DNA of 8,161 nucleotides from an uncultured Chloroflexota bacterium (GCA_913031095.1 CAJWGH010000037.1:1-8161), one strand, 5' to 3'; shown: positions 1 through 6,767, numbered from the stretch's first letter. Notes: generated by a model not told the origin, from the sequence alone. A program made the numbers and translations.

Positions 1-21
1 CATCCCATCCCTGGTGCGGCC

Positions 22-132
22 ATGTCTAAGGAGAATTCCAAGTCCTATGAGTGCATTCTCCATGAGCGAAAAGGCCCAAAATCACATATAGCCCTGACCC
101 GTCCGGAGAAGCTGAACGCCGAGCTTGACTAG
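22..132 (+). pseudogene. N-terminal remnant of an enoyl-CoA hydratase/isomerase (crotonase) gene
   Basis: An ATG at 22 opens a 36-codon frame that ends at TAG (130-132). The peptide has YECILHE (residues 9-15), then a short beta-strand stretch, then ALTRPEKLNAEL (24-35). This matches the first strands of crotonase-fold enoyl-CoA hydratases, which usually read 'YETIL.E..G.v..ItLNRPEKLNAL'. A complete family member has about 260 residues with an oxyanion-hole segment near residue 65 and a second one near 110; neither is found here. I read the other two frames of 133-279 and saw no continuation. The frame is also open upstream to position 1, and no good ribosome-binding site precedes the ATG. 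I infer a decayed or truncated gene. A chance match is possible because the recognisable stretch is only about 25 residues. Confidence 0.5.
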
Positions 133-279
133 GTTCCACATCTCCCTAGGAATGTCCGTACGTTACTCTCATGGTACCTTACCGCGAAAGGAGGCCGAAC
201 CACAGCCTCTACCGGACAAACCAGCTATAGATTGATGTCTTCCCGCCTAAGCTTCTGCTGAAAAGAGACCGACTTTTCT

Positions 280-1176
280 TTATCCGCCGGACTTGACTTC
301 AACCTTAGCCAGACTCTCCACAAACTTGAGTATTGCTGAGTGGTCCGATTCCGATTCGCCTTCGTTGACCAGAGCTCCCAACACCTGTTGCAATAATGAT
401 GTTACGGGCAAGGGTATGTTCAGCTCTTGCGCGGTCTGGAGGACGTTCCTGAGGTCTTTCTGGTGCAAGCGTATTCGAAAGCCCGCCTGGAAATTCCGGT
501 TGAGCATCATGGGGCCTTTGGCCTCCATCACCGCGCTTCCGGCCAGTCCGCCCCTAATGGCGTTGAAGACTTTCTCTGGGTCCACTCCAGCCTTCTGGGA
601 GAGCACAAGAGCTTCACTTAAGGCCTCGATGTTTGCGGCCACGATGATCTGGTTGGCCAATTTAGTCACTCCGCCAGCGCCGATGTCGCCCGTCAGCACC
701 ACGTTGCCGCCCATGACTTCCATGAGTGCCAAGCTCTTGTCGAAGACTTCTTGTTTACCACCAACCATGACAGCCAGGGTCCCAGCCACTGCGCCAGGCT
801 CACCACCACTAACCGGAGCGTCTAGCATCTCAACGCCCTTCTCGGCACAAGCCGCGGCGATACGCTGAGAAACCAAAGGGGCGATGGAACTCATGTCTAT
901 GATCACCGAACCACTCTTGGCGCCTTCCAAGACGCCGTCCGGCCCCAAGATAACCTTCTCGGAATCGGCAGAATCGGGCAGCATGGTTATGATGGTGTCA
1001 CTGGCAGCAGCGACCTCCTTACTAGACGAAGCTCCGGTTGCTCCGTCGGTAACTACCTCTTCCTGATTGCTTCCCACAATGTCGTAAACGATCAGAGAGT
1101 AGCCCGCGTTGAGCAGGTTGCGGGCCATGGGTTTCCCCATGATTCCAAGTCCGATGAATCCTATCTGTTCGGCCAT
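280..1176 (-). CDS. garR: 2-hydroxy-3-oxopropionate (tartronate semialdehyde) reductase, 3-hydroxyisobutyrate dehydrogenase family
   Basis: This 298-residue cytoplasmic dehydrogenase most likely reduces tartronate semialdehyde to D-glycerate with NAD(P)H, a step in glyoxylate and glucarate/galactarate use. The N-terminal Rossmann domain begins GFIGLGIMG (6-14). The family substrate-binding signature DAPVSGG is at 119-125. The catalytic lysine is K172 in GAGGVTKLANQ (166-176), and KDL at 240-242 lies in the helical C-terminal domain. From memory the likeness to E. coli GarR (294 aa) runs through the whole chain, including IRGGLAGS, GFRI.LH.KDL and the ending LAKVEV, so I prefer this substrate over 3-hydroxyisobutyrate, though homologues are hard to separate by sequence. 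A strong GGAGG (1184-1188 on the complement) sits 7 bases before the ATG. The gene is divergent from the epimerase. No clear promoter is visible on its own strand, and no glyoxylate carboligase or glycerate kinase is nearby. Confidence 0.88.
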   Translation of the reverse strand: MAEQIGFIGLGIMGKPMARNLLNAGYSLIVYDIVGSNQEEVVTDGATGASSSKEVAAASDTIITMLPDSADSEKVILGPDGVLEGAKSGSVIIDMSSIAPLVSQRIAAACAEKGVEMLDAPVSGGEPGAVAGTLAVMVGGKQEVFDKSLALMEVMGGNVVLTGDIGAGGVTKLANQIIVAANIEALSEALVLSQKAGVDPEKVFNAIRGGLAGSAVMEAKGPMMLNRNFQAGFRIRLHQKDLRNVLQTAQELNIPLPVTSLLQQVLGALVNEGESESDHSAILKFVESLAKVEVKSGG

Positions 1177-1316
1177 GTGCTAACCTCCACGGGATGGTCA
1201 ATCTTGTTCTTGCATAAAAGGTGCCTGGGGGTGGGCGCGAAAACTGTAACACAGATTTGGTCGGCACTCCATAAATCGACCTCTGTAGGGAGCGCGTAAG
1301 AATCTAAACCACAGCG

Positions 1317-1345
1317 TTGAACTGCAATCTCCTTGGGTTTATGAT
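1317..1345 (+). promoter_or_regulatory. Predicted sigma70-type promoter for the epimerase-trxB transcript
   Basis: TTGAAC (1317-1322) and TATGAT (1340-1345) are separated by 17 bases. They match the -35 consensus TTGACA at four of six positions and the -10 consensus TATAAT at five of six. Transcription would start near 1352, giving a leader of about 77 bases before the ATG at 1429. This is the best-scoring pair I could find by eye in the 1177-1428 gap. Confidence 0.5.
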
Positions 1346-1354
1346 GTTTGAAGT

Positions 1355-1375
1355 GGTGGAATCAATATTCCAACC
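1355..1375. repeat. Small inverted repeat at the predicted transcription start (possible operator)
   Basis: TGGAAT (1357-1362) and ATTCCA (1367-1372) are perfect inverted arms around CAAT. Allowing one unpaired A at 1373, the arms extend by GG (1355-1356) pairing with CC (1374-1375). The element lies about 10 bases after the predicted -10 box, where a bound repressor would block transcription. It could equally be a small leader hairpin or chance, since six-base arms are not rare. Confidence 0.25.
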
Positions 1376-1428
1376 GTGATTATCGTGGGATTGCGAACCC
1401 TATTCCTTAGAACCTTTATGAGGCGCGG

Positions 1429-2415
1429 ATGGCAGACGGGAAAAAAGCATTGGTAACCGGCGGCGCCGGCTTTATCGGGTCTCATATGGTAGACCGCTTG
1501 CTAGAACTGGAATATAAAGTGGTCGTTATGGACGACCTCAGCACAGGCAAGATCAAGAATATGGACTCCGCGGCGGTATTCCACCACACAGACATCACTC
1601 AACCGGCCATGGACGACATCATTCAGCGCGAGCAGCCTGATCTGGTGTTCCACATGGCAGCGCAGACCAGTGTAACCCAGTCTACGAAAGACCCAATCAA
1701 AGATGCCAACGCCAACGCGCTGGGTACGCTTCGAATCATTGAAGCCTCTCGCCGGGTTGGCGTTGAGAAAATCATTTATTCTTGTACTGGCGGAGCTCTA
1801 TACGGCGACCCCGAAACGACCCCTAGCCCAGAAAACACACCGATTGCGCCGGCGTCTCCTTACGGCATGTCCAAATGGGTTGCCGAGCAGTACTTAGGTT
1901 TCTACCATCGCCTTTACCGTCTGAACTTCACGTCGTTGCGGTACGGAAACGTTTACGGACCTCGGCAAGACCCACACGGCGAAGCCGGGGTTGTCAGCAT
2001 CTTTACCCAGGCCATGTTGGCAGGTAAACAGCCTCAGATATTCGGTGACGGCACACAGGAAAGAGATTTCGTATCGGTATCAGATGTGGTCGACGCCAAC
2101 GTGTCCGCCATCAACCGCGGCGACGGCGAATCTATGAATATCGGGACCGGAAAGGCAACGAGCGTTAACCAAATCTTTGAGTTGCTCCAAGGCATCACAG
2201 GTTATAAGTGGGGCCCGCTTCACGCCCCAAACAGGGCTGGTGAGGTGTACCGAATTTCATTAGACTCATCCAGAGCGAAACAAGAGCTCGGCTGGTCACC
2301 GAAGATTGGCCTGGAAGAAGGGCTGCAGATGACCGTGGACTACTTCAAAGAGGCAAACGGCTCACCGTCGGCCGATAGTAAAGCCCAAATCACGACTCGA
2401 TCAGGCACACTCTGA
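1429..2415 (+). CDS. NAD-dependent sugar-nucleotide epimerase/dehydratase, UDP-glucose 4-epimerase-like
   Basis: This 328-residue extended short-chain dehydrogenase probably interconverts UDP-glucose and UDP-galactose or a related sugar nucleotide, supplying precursors for surface glycans. The NAD-binding TGGAGFIGS is at 10-18, with acidic D35-D36 after the second strand as expected for NAD preference. The Ser/Thr segment SCTGGALYG is at 118-126, and the catalytic YGMSK (Y145, K149) follows. The sugar-nucleotide-binding half contains RYGNVYGPRQDPHGEAGVV (171-189) and FGDGTQERDFV (205-215), wording typical of the short GalE group found in many bacteria and archaea. The last ~18 residues are a polar tail without family features. 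GAGG (1420-1423) precedes the ATG by 5 bases. trxB starts 28 bases after the stop, so the two are probably co-transcribed. The exact sugar cannot be fixed from sequence; dTDP-glucose dehydratase is less likely. Confidence 0.85.
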   Translation: MADGKKALVTGGAGFIGSHMVDRLLELEYKVVVMDDLSTGKIKNMDSAAVFHHTDITQPAMDDIIQREQPDLVFHMAAQTSVTQSTKDPIKDANANALGTLRIIEASRRVGVEKIIYSCTGGALYGDPETTPSPENTPIAPASPYGMSKWVAEQYLGFYHRLYRLNFTSLRYGNVYGPRQDPHGEAGVVSIFTQAMLAGKQPQIFGDGTQERDFVSVSDVVDANVSAINRGDGESMNIGTGKATSVNQIFELLQGITGYKWGPLHAPNRAGEVYRISLDSSRAKQELGWSPKIGLEEGLQMTVDYFKEANGSPSADSKAQITTRSGTL

Positions 2416-2443
2416 CTGACATTTAGGAGAATACACGGCAATC

Positions 2444-3364
2444 ATGGAAGCAGATTACGACGTAGTTATTTTGGGCGCCGGCGCAGCTGGGCTGGCTGCT
2501 GGCCTCTACACAACCAGGGCAATGTTGAAAACCCTTATGCTCGAGCAACTGGGCCCGGGCGGCCAGCTGTTGATTACGGACGAGATCGAGAATTACCCCG
2601 GATTCCCAGATGGCATCAAGGGCCAAGAGTTGGCCATGAGGATGGAACAGCAGACCACCAAGTTCGGGGCTGAAACTGAATATACAGAAGTCGTCGGCAT
2701 CGAAAACATCGATCAGCCGATCAAGACGGTGAAGACTGATGACCGAGACTTCACCACCAAGACTATAATCATCGCTACCGGCGGTTCCCACAACAAGCTC
2801 GGGGTTGCCGGCGAGGATGCCCTGGCCGGCCGTGGCGTATCCTACTGTGCGGTGTGCGACGGAAACTTCTTTCGAGGCCAGAACGTTGTTGTGGTAGGCG
2901 GTGGAGACGCAGCCATGGACGAAGGCCACTACCTCAGCGGTATAGTCGATTCGGTGACCTTCATCCACCGTCGTGACGAACTCCGAGCCGCCAAGGTCTT
3001 GCAAGAGCGGGCTTTCGCCAATGATAAAGTCAACTTTCTCTGGAGCACAGTGGTCGAGGAGTTCCGGGGAGACATGACGTTGGATCGGGCACTTGTGAGA
3101 GACCTCAAGACCGACAAGACCTACGAGTACCCGATGGCCGCGGCCTTTATCTATGTTGGGTTCCATCCAAACACTGAATATCTTTCGAACCTGATAGAGA
3201 CGGATTCCGGCGGCCACGTATTCACTGACATCAATATGAGGACGGCCGTTCCCGGCGTTTACGCCTGCGGCGACGCTCGGGCGGAATCCACGCGCCAACT
3301 CGGCTCAGCCGTTGGAGACGGCATTACCGCCGCGCTGGCGGCTTTCCACGACCTCAACAACTAA
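2444..3364 (+). CDS. trxB: Thioredoxin-disulfide reductase (FAD, NADPH-dependent)
   Basis: This 306-residue flavoprotein uses NADPH to reduce thioredoxin in the cytoplasm and belongs to the low-molecular-weight bacterial class (E. coli TrxB has 321 residues). The FAD-binding GAGAAG is at 11-16, followed by GPGGQL and IENYPGF. The redox disulfide is C135-AV-C138 in CAVCDG, where CATCDG is usual. The NADPH Rossmann loop is GGGDAA (152-157), where GGGDSA or GGGNTA is usual. HRRDELRA (175-182) supplies the arginines that favour NADPH over NADH. The second FAD signature is CGDAR (275-279) with RQ at 284-285. AGGAGA (2425-2430) lies 13 bases before the ATG, a rather long spacing, but no earlier in-frame start is available. 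The gene probably shares the epimerase promoter and ends 16 bases before a strong hairpin. The substitutions are conservative, so activity is expected, but a ferredoxin/flavodoxin-type or other low-Mr TrxR-like role is not excluded. Confidence 0.9.
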   Translation: MEADYDVVILGAGAAGLAAGLYTTRAMLKTLMLEQLGPGGQLLITDEIENYPGFPDGIKGQELAMRMEQQTTKFGAETEYTEVVGIENIDQPIKTVKTDDRDFTTKTIIIATGGSHNKLGVAGEDALAGRGVSYCAVCDGNFFRGQNVVVVGGGDAAMDEGHYLSGIVDSVTFIHRRDELRAAKVLQERAFANDKVNFLWSTVVEEFRGDMTLDRALVRDLKTDKTYEYPMAAAFIYVGFHPNTEYLSNLIETDSGGHVFTDINMRTAVPGVYACGDARAESTRQLGSAVGDGITAALAAFHDLNN

Positions 3365-3380
3365 CCGAGAACGATACAAA

Positions 3381-3424
3381 ACATATGTGGCTCTGACCAA
3401 ACTGATCGTCAGAGCCACATATGT
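3381..3424. terminator. Perfect 17-bp hairpin between converging genes; probable bidirectional terminator
   Basis: ACATATGTGGCTCTGAC (3381-3397) is exactly inverted at 3408-3424 around a 10-base loop. It begins 16 bases after the trxB stop and lies 56 bases beyond the stop of the opposing permease gene. Read leftwards, the stem is followed at once by TTTTGT, which fits intrinsic termination of the permease transcript. Read rightwards no T-run follows (TCTCACT), so for trxB it would act less canonically, perhaps as a 3'-end stabiliser. Confidence 0.75.
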
Positions 3425-3480
3425 CTCACTGGCGGTAACAGAACAAGCCAATCCACTCACGGTTATTGGGTTGAGGAGGC

Positions 3481-4221
3481 TTAGAACCTGCTGAATTCGC
3501 GAATCAGGGTCACACTCCCTGCAACCACAATAACTGCCACCACAACATATCGGAAGATTCTTTCGTTTATCCAGATGATGACCATTCGGGCCACGAAAAA
3601 GCCTATGATTAGCCCCGGAATGAGCATCCCAATGTTCGCCAGGGTGTCCTTTTCAACCAACCCCGTGGCGGCGTAAAGAGGGAAAGCCACTAAATCAGAC
3701 GCCAGAAAGAACAGGGCTAGAGATGCCCTGACCATCTCCGGCTTCCACCGCTGGGAGATCGAGTAGATCGCTCCCAATGGCCCACCGATGGCTATGGTGG
3801 TCACTGCTAGTGATGTGAGGAACCCGAATACCGGACCGGCCACTTTGCTCTGGACGAAGGGCAATTGGACATTCTTCAAGCTGAACAGCCCGAGAAATAT
3901 GATCATTATGGCGATGGTGATTCGCAGCGCGCTGGGGCTGGCCGAATTCAAAGCCAGGACTCCGATGGGAGTGGCTGCCATCCCGCCCAAGACAAGACCC
4001 AGACTGGCCTTGAATTCCAGGTTGTTCCAAGTGCGCGCCAGCACCATAATCATCAACAGCGCAATGAGGCCGTTCGCTACCACAACTACTTGCTGAGGCT
4101 CCAAGTAGAACAGCAGAACGGGCGCGGCCACCAGACTGAAACCGAACCCAACGGTGCCAATCACTGTTGACGCGGCAACAACTATCAGAAGGCTGAAAAA
4201 AAGTTCAACCCCGGAGAGCAA
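3481..4221 (-). CDS. TauE/SafE family inner-membrane permease (putative sulfite/organosulfur exporter)
   Basis: This 246-residue, strongly hydrophobic protein has seven to eight predicted membrane segments, roughly at 6-24, 28-40, 43-62, 72-92, 99-117, 127-155, 165-187, 194-215 and 222-241, some of which may merge. The two-half layout fits TauE/SafE permeases (usually ~240-270 residues). The first half carries GTVGFGFSLVAAPVLL (22-37) with a following L-E-P, and the second half has the related small-residue segment IGGPLGAIYS (145-154). Characterised members export sulfite, sulfoacetate or similar anions, but most are uncharacterised, so the substrate here is open. The likely start is TTG (4221-4219), 8 bases after the stop of the AcoX-like gene. 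A weak AGGGAA lies within that gene's end, 12 bases upstream. No ATG occurs in frame until residue 57. The short gap indicates an operon with possible translational coupling. Confidence 0.8.
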   Translation of the reverse strand: MLSGVELFFSLLIVVAASTVIGTVGFGFSLVAAPVLLFYLEPQQVVVVANGLIALLMIMVLARTWNNLEFKASLGLVLGGMAATPIGVLALNSASPSALRITIAIMIIFLGLFSLKNVQLPFVQSKVAGPVFGFLTSLAVTTIAIGGPLGAIYSISQRWKPEMVRASLALFFLASDLVAFPLYAATGLVEKDTLANIGMLIPGLIIGFFVARMVIIWINERIFRYVVVAVIVVAGSVTLIREFSRF

Positions 4222-4229
4222 AGCGGGGT

Positions 4230-5240
4230 TTAGTTCCCTGTCGCCAAGTTGAACAATCCCTGAGTCGCTGCAACTTTCAGAGCCAGGTTAACGTCTATGA
4301 TTGGGGGTCCGTCCCGGTGGACTTCCATCTCCAATTGCTGTGAATCAGTCACGGCAAATGAACGCTCACCATCCAGAGCAACCGTGCAATGCCGTTTCTC
4401 GATGGCTATTTTTTCGCCGTCGGCCATGTGCTGCCATGACGATATTGCAACCGGAGGGACGATCCCAGGCGCAATGGGAGCAAGAACCACCCGATCCCCA
4501 AGGGTTGGTGCTTCGGCGTCTGCGATGCTGTACTGCAGACCGCCTTCGTCGGCGAGGGACACTACAGCCAATCGAGCTCCGATGGACGAGAGGCCGATGG
4601 ACGCAGGCTCCGCTCTAGTCAAGAACACCTCGAAAACTGTCCCCATGTCCCAGATAGCCCGGCTGGCCACGAAACGCTCTTTGGAGAGGGCCACGTCGAT
4701 CAGCGCGAAGTCTTTCAATTCGCCATCCACGTAGACGTTCATCACCTTGCTAGAGACCGCAACATCTGCCAAAGACACTCTGCCGTCAGCAACCAAGCCG
4801 GCTGCCAGACCTGCAAGTGTGCCTTCAACCATGGTTGGAAATACGTTGTTAGTGCCAGTAGAGATGGCCACCATCGGAATACTTCTACTGCCAACCACGG
4901 CCGCCCTGTTAGTGCCGTCCCCACCCAGAGTCACTAGGCAGTCGACCCCTTGTTCCGCCATGAGTCTGGCGGCCCGCATGGTGTCGCCCTCGGAATAAAA
5001 GGCCGGCATATCCACGAAATCAAGGTCTATGGAAAGCTTGGGGTCTTCTGAAGCCCGGTAGACCAGGTTGGAGCTATCGGCCATGCCTAGAACATTAGTA
5101 ACGCCGACTGACTGGAGACCCAACATCACCCGGCGGACGATGTTCACCTTTTCCCAATCGGGCACCACTCTACCTTGGGCCACCAGACGGCGAATATCCT
5201 TGCTAGCGGCGGGGTTCGCGATTATTCCTACCATAGTCAA
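4230..5240 (-). CDS. AcoX-type ATP-NAD kinase family protein
   Basis: This 336-residue protein belongs to the NAD kinase-like superfamily, AcoX branch. The N-terminus is IIANPAASKDIRRLV (6-20), then KVNIVRRVMLGL (31-42), both typical of AcoX proteins. The nucleotide-binding GGDGTNR is at 106-112, followed by STGTNNVFP (127-135). The C-terminal beta domain holds DGER (290-293). By homology it may bind ATP and NAD(H) or phosphorylate a nucleotide or diacylglycerol-like substrate, but AcoX proteins have no settled biochemical role; the founding member lies in an acetoin-catabolism operon. No acoABC-like genes occur here; the partner is a TauE/SafE permease 8 bases downstream. The frame starts at TTG (5240-5238), well placed 7 bases after GAGGTGA. 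An ATG two codons later (5234-5232) is the alternative. The usual NPxxG appears as NPAAS, losing the glycine. Confidence 0.82.
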   Translation of the reverse strand: MTMVGIIANPAASKDIRRLVAQGRVVPDWEKVNIVRRVMLGLQSVGVTNVLGMADSSNLVYRASEDPKLSIDLDFVDMPAFYSEGDTMRAARLMAEQGVDCLVTLGGDGTNRAAVVGSRSIPMVAISTGTNNVFPTMVEGTLAGLAAGLVADGRVSLADVAVSSKVMNVYVDGELKDFALIDVALSKERFVASRAIWDMGTVFEVFLTRAEPASIGLSSIGARLAVVSLADEGGLQYSIADAEAPTLGDRVVLAPIAPGIVPPVAISSWQHMADGEKIAIEKRHCTVALDGERSFAVTDSQQLEMEVHRDGPPIIDVNLALKVAATQGLFNLATGN

Positions 5241-5247
5241 GGGGTTT

Positions 5248-5254
5248 CACCTCT
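5248..5254 (-). promoter_or_regulatory. Ribosome-binding site favouring the TTG start of the AcoX-like gene
   Basis: On the complement GAGGTGA is followed by 7 bases and then TTG (5240-5238), the best spacing for initiation. The in-frame ATG at 5234-5232 is 13 bases away. The difference is only two residues at the N-terminus. Confidence 0.5.
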
Positions 5255-5275
5255 ATCCGGTGTCCGTCAGATGCC

Positions 5276-5305
5276 GTGGCAGGCGGTTGGAACCACGGTT
5301 ATAAT
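5276..5305 (+). promoter_or_regulatory. Predicted promoter for the amidase gene
   Basis: A consensus -10 box TATAAT (5300-5305) is preceded after 18 bases by GTGGCA (5276-5281), which matches TTGACA at four of six positions. Transcription would begin near 5312, giving a leader of about 40 bases to the amidase ATG at 5352. Confidence 0.55.
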
Positions 5306-5334
5306 ACGCCTGAGTTTAAGCAGGCCCGATTATA
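5300..5334. repeat. Interrupted dyad spanning two opposed -10 boxes
   Basis: TATAAT (5300-5305) is mirrored by ATTATA (5329-5334), and inside them GCCTG (5308-5312) is mirrored by CAGGC (5321-5325) around AGTTTAAG. The outer and inner arms share almost the same centre (5317 and 5316.5). The element therefore combines both -10 boxes with a central inverted repeat that could be an operator for a dimeric regulator. Confidence 0.4.
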
Positions 5335-5337
5335 GCA
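5329..5337 (-). promoter_or_regulatory. Predicted extended -10 promoter for the AcoX-TauE operon
   Basis: The complement of 5329-5337 reads TGCTATAAT, an extended -10 element (TGnTATAAT) that can work with a weak -35. The -35 candidates 16-18 bases upstream are poor (best CTCATA, three of six). Transcription would start near 5322 and run leftwards into the AcoX-like gene with a leader of about 80 bases. Confidence 0.45.
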
Positions 5338-5351
5338 TTAGGGAGATTGGT

Positions 5352-6767
5352 ATGAGCGCTGAGCTAGCATTCATGTCCGCTGTTGATTTGGCACGAAATA
5401 TCCGCCAGAAAAAGGTCTCTTCATTAGAAGCCACGGAGAACTTCTTCGAGCGAATCGACCGCCTCGACTCCCAATTGAACTCCTATCTGGCTCTGCGCCA
5501 CGACCAGGCGTTGGACGACGCTCGGGCTGCCGACGAATCTGTGCAGCGGGGTTCTGAGCTAGGTCCGCTCCACGGAGTTCCAATCTCCATCAAAGACCTT
5601 GAACTGACCAAGGGAATGACCACTACTATGGGATCGGCTTTGTTCCGCGACCGAGTGCCGGACATTGATTCCATAGTGGTGGAGAGGGTCAAGGCGTCGG
5701 GCGCAATCATCCTGGGCAAGACCAACACGCCCGAGTTCGGCCTATCAGGCACCACCGAGAACAAACTAGGCGAACCCTGCCGCAACCCGTGGGACACAGA
5801 ACGGACCCCCGGCGGCTCCAGCGGCGGAGCGGCGGCGGCCCTAGCGGCGGGGCTCTGCACTATGTCCACGGGCTCTGATGGTGGTGGTTCTATCCGCATC
5901 CCGGCCAGCTTCAGCGGACTATTCGGAATCAAGCCTACCCAGGGCCGAGTACCCCGCTACGGCGGGTACGGCAGGCCATCAGCTAATCACTTCTCCCAAT
6001 CAGGGCCGATAAGCCATACTGTTGCCGATTCGGCGCTGCTGTTACAAGTGATAGCCGGTCCAGACTCCCGGGACGTGACTTCTATCCGCACTCCGGCTCC
6101 GGACTTCTGCGCCGATCTGGACAAGGGAGTTAAGGGAATGAAGTTCGCGTGGAGCAGCGACTACGGCTACGCGGCGGTCGACCCAGAAGTAGTACAAATA
6201 ACAGAGCGTGCCGCCCAGGTGTTCGCCGGAATGGGCGCCACTGTGGACGACGGCAACTTGAACATTGAGGACCCATTTCCGTCGTTCTGGGACATCTTCG
6301 CCACAGCGTCTTACACGTCATACGAGCACATGTTCGACGACAACCGGAGCGACTTCACGTACTACGGTATCACCTCCATGGAGCACGGTCGTTCAGTAAC
6401 CGGCGCCGACCTGTCCCGTGCCATCTACGAAGTGGACCGGCTAGGCCGGCATATGGAGGAGTTTTTCGACAACTTCGACCTGCTACTCTCACCGACAATG
6501 GCAGTCCCGGCGTTCCCCATCGAGGACCGGCCGAAGTTGATCGGTGGTCGGACCGTGGACCCGTTCTGGGGCTTCGTCCCATTTACATACCCAATCAACA
6601 TGAGCGGCCAAACCGCTGCCAGCATCCCCTGCGGCTACTCGTCCAATGGCATGCCGATAGGCCTACATATCATCGGCCCCCGCGGGTCGGAATCACGCGT
6701 TTTGCAGGCGGCAGCCGCGTTTGAGCAGGCGATGCCGTGGGCGGATAAGAGACCTGGAGTTAGTTAA
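5352..6767 (+). CDS. Amidase signature family hydrolase (GatA-like amidase)
   Basis: This 471-residue enzyme hydrolyses a carboxamide bond and is probably cytoplasmic, as no signal peptide is seen. The Ser-cisSer-Lys triad is complete: K81 in PISIKD, S156 in TPGGSSGGA (152-160), and nucleophile S180 in DGGGSIRIP (176-184), with the family spacing of 24 residues between the serines. LLLSPTMAVPAFP (377-389) and the ending MPIGLHIIGP (434-443) are also typical. Length fits the family. I choose the ATG at 5352 because AGGGAG (5340-5345) precedes it by 6 bases. The frame is open further upstream, to an ATG at 5175, but that stretch overlaps the oppositely coded AcoX-like gene and lacks family sequence. 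No gatB or gatC is adjacent and the C-terminal half is not the usual GatA type, so a small-molecule amidase is more likely than the glutamyl-tRNA amidotransferase subunit. The substrate is unknown. Confidence 0.9.
   Translation: MSAELAFMSAVDLARNIRQKKVSSLEATENFFERIDRLDSQLNSYLALRHDQALDDARAADESVQRGSELGPLHGVPISIKDLELTKGMTTTMGSALFRDRVPDIDSIVVERVKASGAIILGKTNTPEFGLSGTTENKLGEPCRNPWDTERTPGGSSGGAAAALAAGLCTMSTGSDGGGSIRIPASFSGLFGIKPTQGRVPRYGGYGRPSANHFSQSGPISHTVADSALLLQVIAGPDSRDVTSIRTPAPDFCADLDKGVKGMKFAWSSDYGYAAVDPEVVQITERAAQVFAGMGATVDDGNLNIEDPFPSFWDIFATASYTSYEHMFDDNRSDFTYYGITSMEHGRSVTGADLSRAIYEVDRLGRHMEEFFDNFDLLLSPTMAVPAFPIEDRPKLIGGRTVDPFWGFVPFTYPINMSGQTAASIPCGYSSNGMPIGLHIIGPRGSESRVLQAAAAFEQAMPWADKRPGVS

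Noticed and set aside
260..278. GAAAAG/CTTTTC inverted repeat (7-base loop) at the 3' end of the garR-like gene
   Set aside because: Six A/T-rich pairs next to the stop codon form too weak a stem to call a terminator, and no T-run follows on the minus strand.
1244..1254. CTGT-AAC-ACAG small inverted repeat in the garR/epimerase gap
   Set aside because: Four-base arms are expected by chance and it is not placed relative to any recognisable promoter.
2423..3298. 291-codon open frame on the minus strand opposite thioredoxin reductase
   Set aside because: It lies almost wholly antisense to trxB, which has clear FAD, NADPH and CxxC motifs. The antisense translation shows no family features and is explained by codon bias.
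3788..4170. Two plus-strand frames of about 100 codons opposite the TauE/SafE gene
   Set aside because: They are antisense shadows of a strongly hydrophobic protein with clear family features, and overlap each other in different frames.
5175..5351. 59-codon upstream extension of the amidase frame
   Set aside because: It overlaps the start of the AcoX-like gene on the other strand, has no amidase-like sequence, and AGGGAG sits 6 bases before the ATG at 5352.
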